A stretch of 64,000 nt of DNA from Lentzea sp. NEAU-D7 (GTDB lineage Bacteria; Actinomycetota; Actinomycetes; Mycobacteriales; Pseudonocardiaceae), in NCBI RefSeq assembly GCF_026242055.1, contig NZ_JAPJDL010000019.1, positions 124,001 to 188,000 of the forward strand, written 5' to 3'. Positions within the stretch are counted from its first letter, which is position 1. Every line of letters begins with the position of its first letter. The position numbers and the translations under genes are program-made. The notes under the pieces were generated by a model. That model searched no databases and was not told the origin of the DNA. It saw only the letters and a program-made list of their open reading frames with translations. Below, one piece after another: positions 61,168-64,000 of this stretch.

Positions 61168-61817
61168 TCGCGATCGCGGTGATCGCCGCGGTGGTGGCGA
61201 TGGGAGCCATGGCCGTCGCCTTGTGGCAGGCACGTGAGGCCAAGCACGCGCAGGCGGCCGCGAAGGCCGCCGAACTGGCCGCCACGAAGGCGCAGGAAGA
61301 GGCGCAGGCCGCGCGCAAGGCCGTCGAGCAGGCCACGGCCAGTGCCTTCCAGGCCAAGAACGCCGCCGAGGAGACCAAGAAGGCGGCGGCGAAGGCCGAG
61401 GAGGCCGTCGGGAAGGCCGCCGAGGAGGCCGCGGCGTCCCGGATGCTGGCGGACGAGGCCCAGTTCACGGCGCAGCAGATGACGGCTCAGATCAACGGGA
61501 TCACCGAGCTGCTGGCCGTCGAGCGCAGCAAGCGGGGCATGCCGACGTTCTCGATCACGCCCAACGCGCCGGACGAGTTCCGGCTCAGCTACTTCGGCGG
61601 GCCCGCCGTCATCGAGCAGCTCACCGTGTCGGTGGTGCCGGGGTCGCGGGTGCTCGGGCTCTCGCAGTACGACGAGCCACCGGCCGAGCACCTCGACGTC
61701 GGGCCGCTCCACAACGGCTCCGCCATCACCTTCCGGGCCGCCACCGGGCAGCGGGCCAGCGCGGTGTTCCAGGTCAGGGCGGAGCCGTGGGAGCCGGTCG
61801 TGGTGCGGGCCGAGTGA
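61164..61817 (+). CDS. Membrane-anchored coiled-coil protein
   Basis: The 217 residues have one N-terminal span (2-20), an Ala/Glu/Lys-rich coiled coil to about 115 with heptads such as AEETKKAAAKAEEA, and a beta-rich end from 120. ATG overlaps the previous stop (ATGA). The two proteins may form a complex. Confidence 0.72.
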   Translation: MIAIAVIAAVVAMGAMAVALWQAREAKHAQAAAKAAELAATKAQEEAQAARKAVEQATASAFQAKNAAEETKKAAAKAEEAVGKAAEEAAASRMLADEAQFTAQQMTAQINGITELLAVERSKRGMPTFSITPNAPDEFRLSYFGGPAVIEQLTVSVVPGSRVLGLSQYDEPPAEHLDVGPLHNGSAITFRAATGQRASAVFQVRAEPWEPVVVRAE

Positions 61818-62071
61818 TCAGCCAGGCGCCGGAGCTCGACGCGCTCTGCGGGACCTGCGGTGGGAGCGGGACGGGGAGTGCGCGGAGTGCCGCGCCGCCT
61901 CGTGCGACCGGGAGCAGGTGCGCCCGCGACGCGCCCGGGTTCTCCGTCGAGGAGGCTCGGGAAGCGGCGCGAGCGTTGAGAGGCGCCGGCTACGAGGGCA
62001 CCTGCGTGGAGCCGACGCTCGTAGCCGGCGTCCTGAACCTGGAAGCGCCGATCAGTAGACGGGGCCGGTGA
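61814..62071 (+). CDS. Doubtful small ORF with possible frameshift
   Basis: GTG 61814 overlaps the preceding stop and gives 85 residues. Its middle (GSGTGSARSAAPPRAT) looks non-coding, while another frame of the same stretch reads DLRWERDGECAECRAASC, with paired cysteines. The end (FSVEEAREAARALRGAGYEG) looks coding again. Either two frameshifts or chance. The C-terminal part includes an inverted repeat. Confidence 0.3.
   Translation: MISQAPELDALCGTCGGSGTGSARSAAPPRATGSRCARDAPGFSVEEAREAARALRGAGYEGTCVEPTLVAGVLNLEAPISRRGR
61984..62030. terminator. 13-bp inverted repeat, candidate bidirectional terminator
   Basis: CGCCGGCTACGAG and its complement lie at 61984-61996 and 62018-62030 with a 21-nt loop, between the plus-strand unit and the DUF1844 stop. 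Confidence 0.55.
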
Positions 62072-62393
62072 ACTTCTCGCCGGGACCCTGGCCGGGCTCG
62101 TCCGGCACGGCGGAGGCCTCGCGGAACGCGCGCTGCACCGACTGCAGGCCGTCCTTCAGCGGGGCGGCGTGCGGGCCGAGGTACTCGGACGTCGCCGTGA
62201 CCAGGCCGGCCAGGCCGGTGATCAGGCGGCGGGCCTCGTCGAGGTCGCGGCGCGGGGAGTTGTCGGGGTCCGGGTCTGCGAGGCCCAGGCGCTCCGCGGA
62301 GGCGGACAGCAGCATCACGGCGGCCCGGCTGATCACCTCGATGCTGGGGACATCGCCCAGGTCGCGGATGCTGTCTTCAAGCGGATCGGTCAC
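62052..62393 (-). CDS. DUF1844-family protein
   Basis: The 113 residues have the family's AAVMLLSASAERLGL and LDEARRLITGLAGLVTATSEYLG helices. It is divergent from infC in many actinobacteria, as here. GTG 62393 is the usual start. Function unknown. Confidence 0.85.
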   Translation of the reverse strand: MTDPLEDSIRDLGDVPSIEVISRAAVMLLSASAERLGLADPDPDNSPRRDLDEARRLITGLAGLVTATSEYLGPHAAPLKDGLQSVQRAFREASAVPDEPGQGPGEKFTGPVY

Positions 62394-62450
62394 GCCCCAT
62401 TCAAGCAAGCCGCCGGGGAGGGCCTACGTCACAGGCCCGCGATTCGGGGG

Positions 62451-62473
62451 TTGACAAGAGCGTCTGCTAGTAT
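62451..62473 (+). promoter_or_regulatory. Possible infC promoter elements
   Basis: TTGACA (62451-62456) and TAGTAT (62468-62473) lie just 11 nt apart, too short for a normal sigma-70 spacer. One of them may belong to another promoter. Confidence 0.35.
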
Positions 62474-62623
62474 TTCGGACGCGACCAGCTCTCGTTAGTG
62501 CGAGAGCGGCAAGTGGAGCCCCGCTCCCACCCGCGTTCACCGCTTCTTGAGGTGGCCGGGTCCGGTCCTCCAGGTTACTGGCACACGGGTGTCCGTAGTC
62601 CTGAGGTGCGATCGGTCGGAAGC

Positions 62624-62664
62624 GGGCCCCTTCACCGGGAGACGGTGACGGGGCTCTTGTTTTT
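62624..62664 (+). terminator. Transcription attenuator before infC
   Basis: Arms 62624-62637 and 62643-62656 pair at 13 of 14 positions (two weak pairs), followed by TTGTTTTT. A real intrinsic terminator sits 28 nt before the infC ATG, so attenuation of the IF3-L35-L20 operon is likely. Confidence 0.85.
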
Positions 62665-62691
62665 GGCGCAACCGAGTCTCAAAGGACGTGA

Positions 62692-63303
62692 ATGACAAGT
62701 CCCTCGAACCGCGGTGCACCCGTCAGCACCGAGCCGCGCATCAACGACCGCATCCGGGTGCCGGAAGTTCGTCTGGTCGGGCCTAATGGTGAGCAGGTCG
62801 GGATCGTTCGCATCGAGGACGCGCTCCGACTCGCGCAGGAAGCGGATCTCGACCTCGTCGAGGTCGCCGCTCAGGCTCGCCCGCCGGTCTGCAAGCTCAT
62901 GGACTACGGCAAGTTCAAGTACGAGACCGCGCAGAAGGCTCGCGAGTCGCGTCGGAACCAGCAGCTGACGGTCATCAAGGAGCAGAAGCTCCGCCCGAAG
63001 ATCGACCCGCACGACTACCAGACGAAGAAGGGCCACGTGGCCCGCTTCCTCTCGCACGGGAACAAGGTCAAGGTGACCATCATGTTCCGCGGTCGCGAGC
63101 AGTCGCGCCCCGAACTCGGTTACAGGCTTCTGCAGAAGCTGGCGGAGGACGTCGCGGAGCTGGGCTTCGTCGAGTCGAACCCCAAGCAGGACGGCCGCAA
63201 CATGATCATGGTGTTGGCGCCGCACAAGAACATCAAGCCGCGCGTGGTCAAGCACGACGACGACGCGCCCGAGGCGGCCGACACCGCTTCGGAAGAGGCG
63301 TAG
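62692..63303 (+). CDS. infC: Translation initiation factor IF-3
   Basis: The 203 residues have the IF-3 N-domain (RINDRIRVPEVRLVG, CKLMDYGKFKYE) and C-domain (KIDPHDYQTKKGHVARFL, MFRGRE). It binds the 30S subunit and checks start codons. ATG 62692 follows AAAGGA. The tail is acidic, with EAADTASEEA. Confidence 0.97.
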   Translation: MTSPSNRGAPVSTEPRINDRIRVPEVRLVGPNGEQVGIVRIEDALRLAQEADLDLVEVAAQARPPVCKLMDYGKFKYETAQKARESRRNQQLTVIKEQKLRPKIDPHDYQTKKGHVARFLSHGNKVKVTIMFRGREQSRPELGYRLLQKLAEDVAELGFVESNPKQDGRNMIMVLAPHKNIKPRVVKHDDDAPEAADTASEEA

Positions 63304-63352
63304 GACGCACGCCCGCCCCCGACCCGGTGGGTAGCACGAGACGAGGACGGAA

Positions 63353-63547
63353 ATGCCGAAGAACAAGACGCACAGCGGGACCTCGAAGCGCTTCAAGGTC
63401 ACCGGCAGCGGCAAGATCCTCCGGGAGAAGGCCGGCAAGCGCCACATCCTGGAGAAGAAGTCCAGCAAGGTGACGCGTCGCATGAGCGGCACCGCGGTCG
63501 TGTCCGACAACGACGCCCCGCGCATCAAGAAGCTGCTCGGTCTCTGA
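63353..63547 (+). CDS. rpmI: 50S ribosomal protein L35
   Basis: The 64 residues match L35 (KNKTHSGTSKRFKVTGSGKI, ending KKLLGL). Second gene of the operon, 49 nt after infC. Confidence 0.97.
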   Translation: MPKNKTHSGTSKRFKVTGSGKILREKAGKRHILEKKSSKVTRRMSGTAVVSDNDAPRIKKLLGL

Positions 63548-63573
63548 CCCGCTTCGAATCCCCTAGCTAATTC

Positions 63574-63600
63574 GGGAACCGGCCCCCGACGCCGGTTCCC
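63574..63600 (+). repeat. 10-bp hairpin between rpmI and rplT
   Basis: GGGAACCGGC and GCCGGTTCCC with a 7-nt loop and no U-tract. In this operon it may be an L20-binding or processing site rather than a terminator. Confidence 0.5.
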
Positions 63601-63623
63601 CATGAGATCGACAGGATGGACCC

Positions 63624-64000
63624 GTGGCACGCGTCAAGCGGGCTGTAAACGCCCAGAAGAAGCGTCGTACCACCCTTGAGCTGGCCAGCGGTTACCGCGG
63701 TCAGCGCTCGAGGCTGTACCGCAAGGCCAAGGAGCAGGTGCTCCACTCGCTCAACTACGCGTACCGCGACCGCCGTGCGCGCAAGGGCGACTTCCGCAAG
63801 CTGTGGATCCAGCGCATCAACGCTGCGTCCCGTGCGAACGGCATGACCTACAACCGCCTCATCCAGGGCCTGCGCCTGGGCGGTGTCGAGGTCGACCGCA
63901 AGATCCTCGCGGACCTCGCCGTCCACGACGCCACCGCCTTCGCGGCGCTCGTCGAGATCGCCCGCGCGGCGCTCCCGGCCGACGTGAACGCTCCTGCCGG
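63624..64000 (+). CDS. rplT: 50S ribosomal protein L20, cut by the window end
   Basis: GTG 63624 starts ARVKRAVNAQKKRRTTLELASGYRG... The 125 codons seen cover almost the full protein, with no stop before 64000. L20 is an early assembly protein of the large subunit. Confidence 0.95.
   Translation, partial: MARVKRAVNAQKKRRTTLELASGYRGQRSRLYRKAKEQVLHSLNYAYRDRRARKGDFRKLWIQRINAASRANGMTYNRLIQGLRLGGVEVDRKILADLAVHDATAFAALVEIARAALPADVNAPA

Noticed and set aside
62498..62695. Leader peptide before infC
   Set aside because: The frame has no regulatory codon run, and no ribosome site fits it.

Overview
This window is GC-rich actinobacterial chromosome. Several traits suggest a Pseudonocardiales member of the Lentzea/Saccharothrix type: GTG/TTG and leaderless starts, a mycothiol-linked maleylpyruvate-isomerase-type protein, WhiJ-like XRE plus DUF397 genes, EspC/YbaB type VII secretion partners and an actinobacterial SOS box. 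That placement is inference from gene content. I saw no rRNA, tRNA, CRISPR array, insertion sequence or replication origin.

Layout. 0.1-5.2 kb: an NB-ARC/TPR ATPase, a RES-type toxin with an HTH antitoxin, a GT87-like membrane glycosyltransferase and an HdeD-like membrane protein. 5.4-12.7 kb: a type VII-associated polymorphic toxin island on the minus strand. Its order is YbaB-like protein, EspC-like partner, a 1417-residue toxin, an Imm49 immunity protein and a second, YezG-like, presumed immunity protein. The toxin has an ESX-type N-terminus, about 650 residues of Pro/Ser/Asp/His repeats, a domain with a possible His/Cys dyad, and a restriction-endonuclease-fold tip. 12.8-31 kb: mostly housekeeping and accessory genes, including an FKBP isomerase, a secreted trypsin-like protease, a beta-propeller protein, EI24 and YihY membrane proteins, an XRE regulator with two tiny coupled ORFs, a YqeB-TetR-desulfurase operon, a GNAT, a quinone reductase, a secreted endonuclease I, a Nudix hydrolase and a Y-family polymerase. 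31-34.2 kb: a DUF397/XRE-DUF5753 pair followed by a SEFIR(TIR-like)-helical repeat protein, a possible immune or signalling gene. 34.2-49.2 kb: an ArsR-SRPBCC operon, a decayed GyrI-like pseudogene, an aminotransferase, RNase HI with tandem zinc-knuckle tails, an amidase, an acyltransferase, an MBL hydrolase and SOS-controlled uvrA.

49.2-60.4 kb: a flavin monooxygenase facing a TetR repressor across two identical-spacing operators, a three-repeat lipoprotein, a GH36 alpha-galactosidase, and a D-amino-acid/keto-deoxy-sugar cluster. That cluster contains a GntP permease, a D-aminoacylase, a PLP D-amino-acid deaminase, a KDG-type kinase, an IclR regulator and RidA. Deacylase, deaminase and RidA form a logical chain from N-acyl-D-amino acid to 2-oxo acid. 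60.5-64 kb: a two-gene coiled-coil membrane unit, a DUF1844 gene, and the infC-rpmI-rplT translation operon, preceded by an attenuator-like hairpin and cut by the window end inside rplT.
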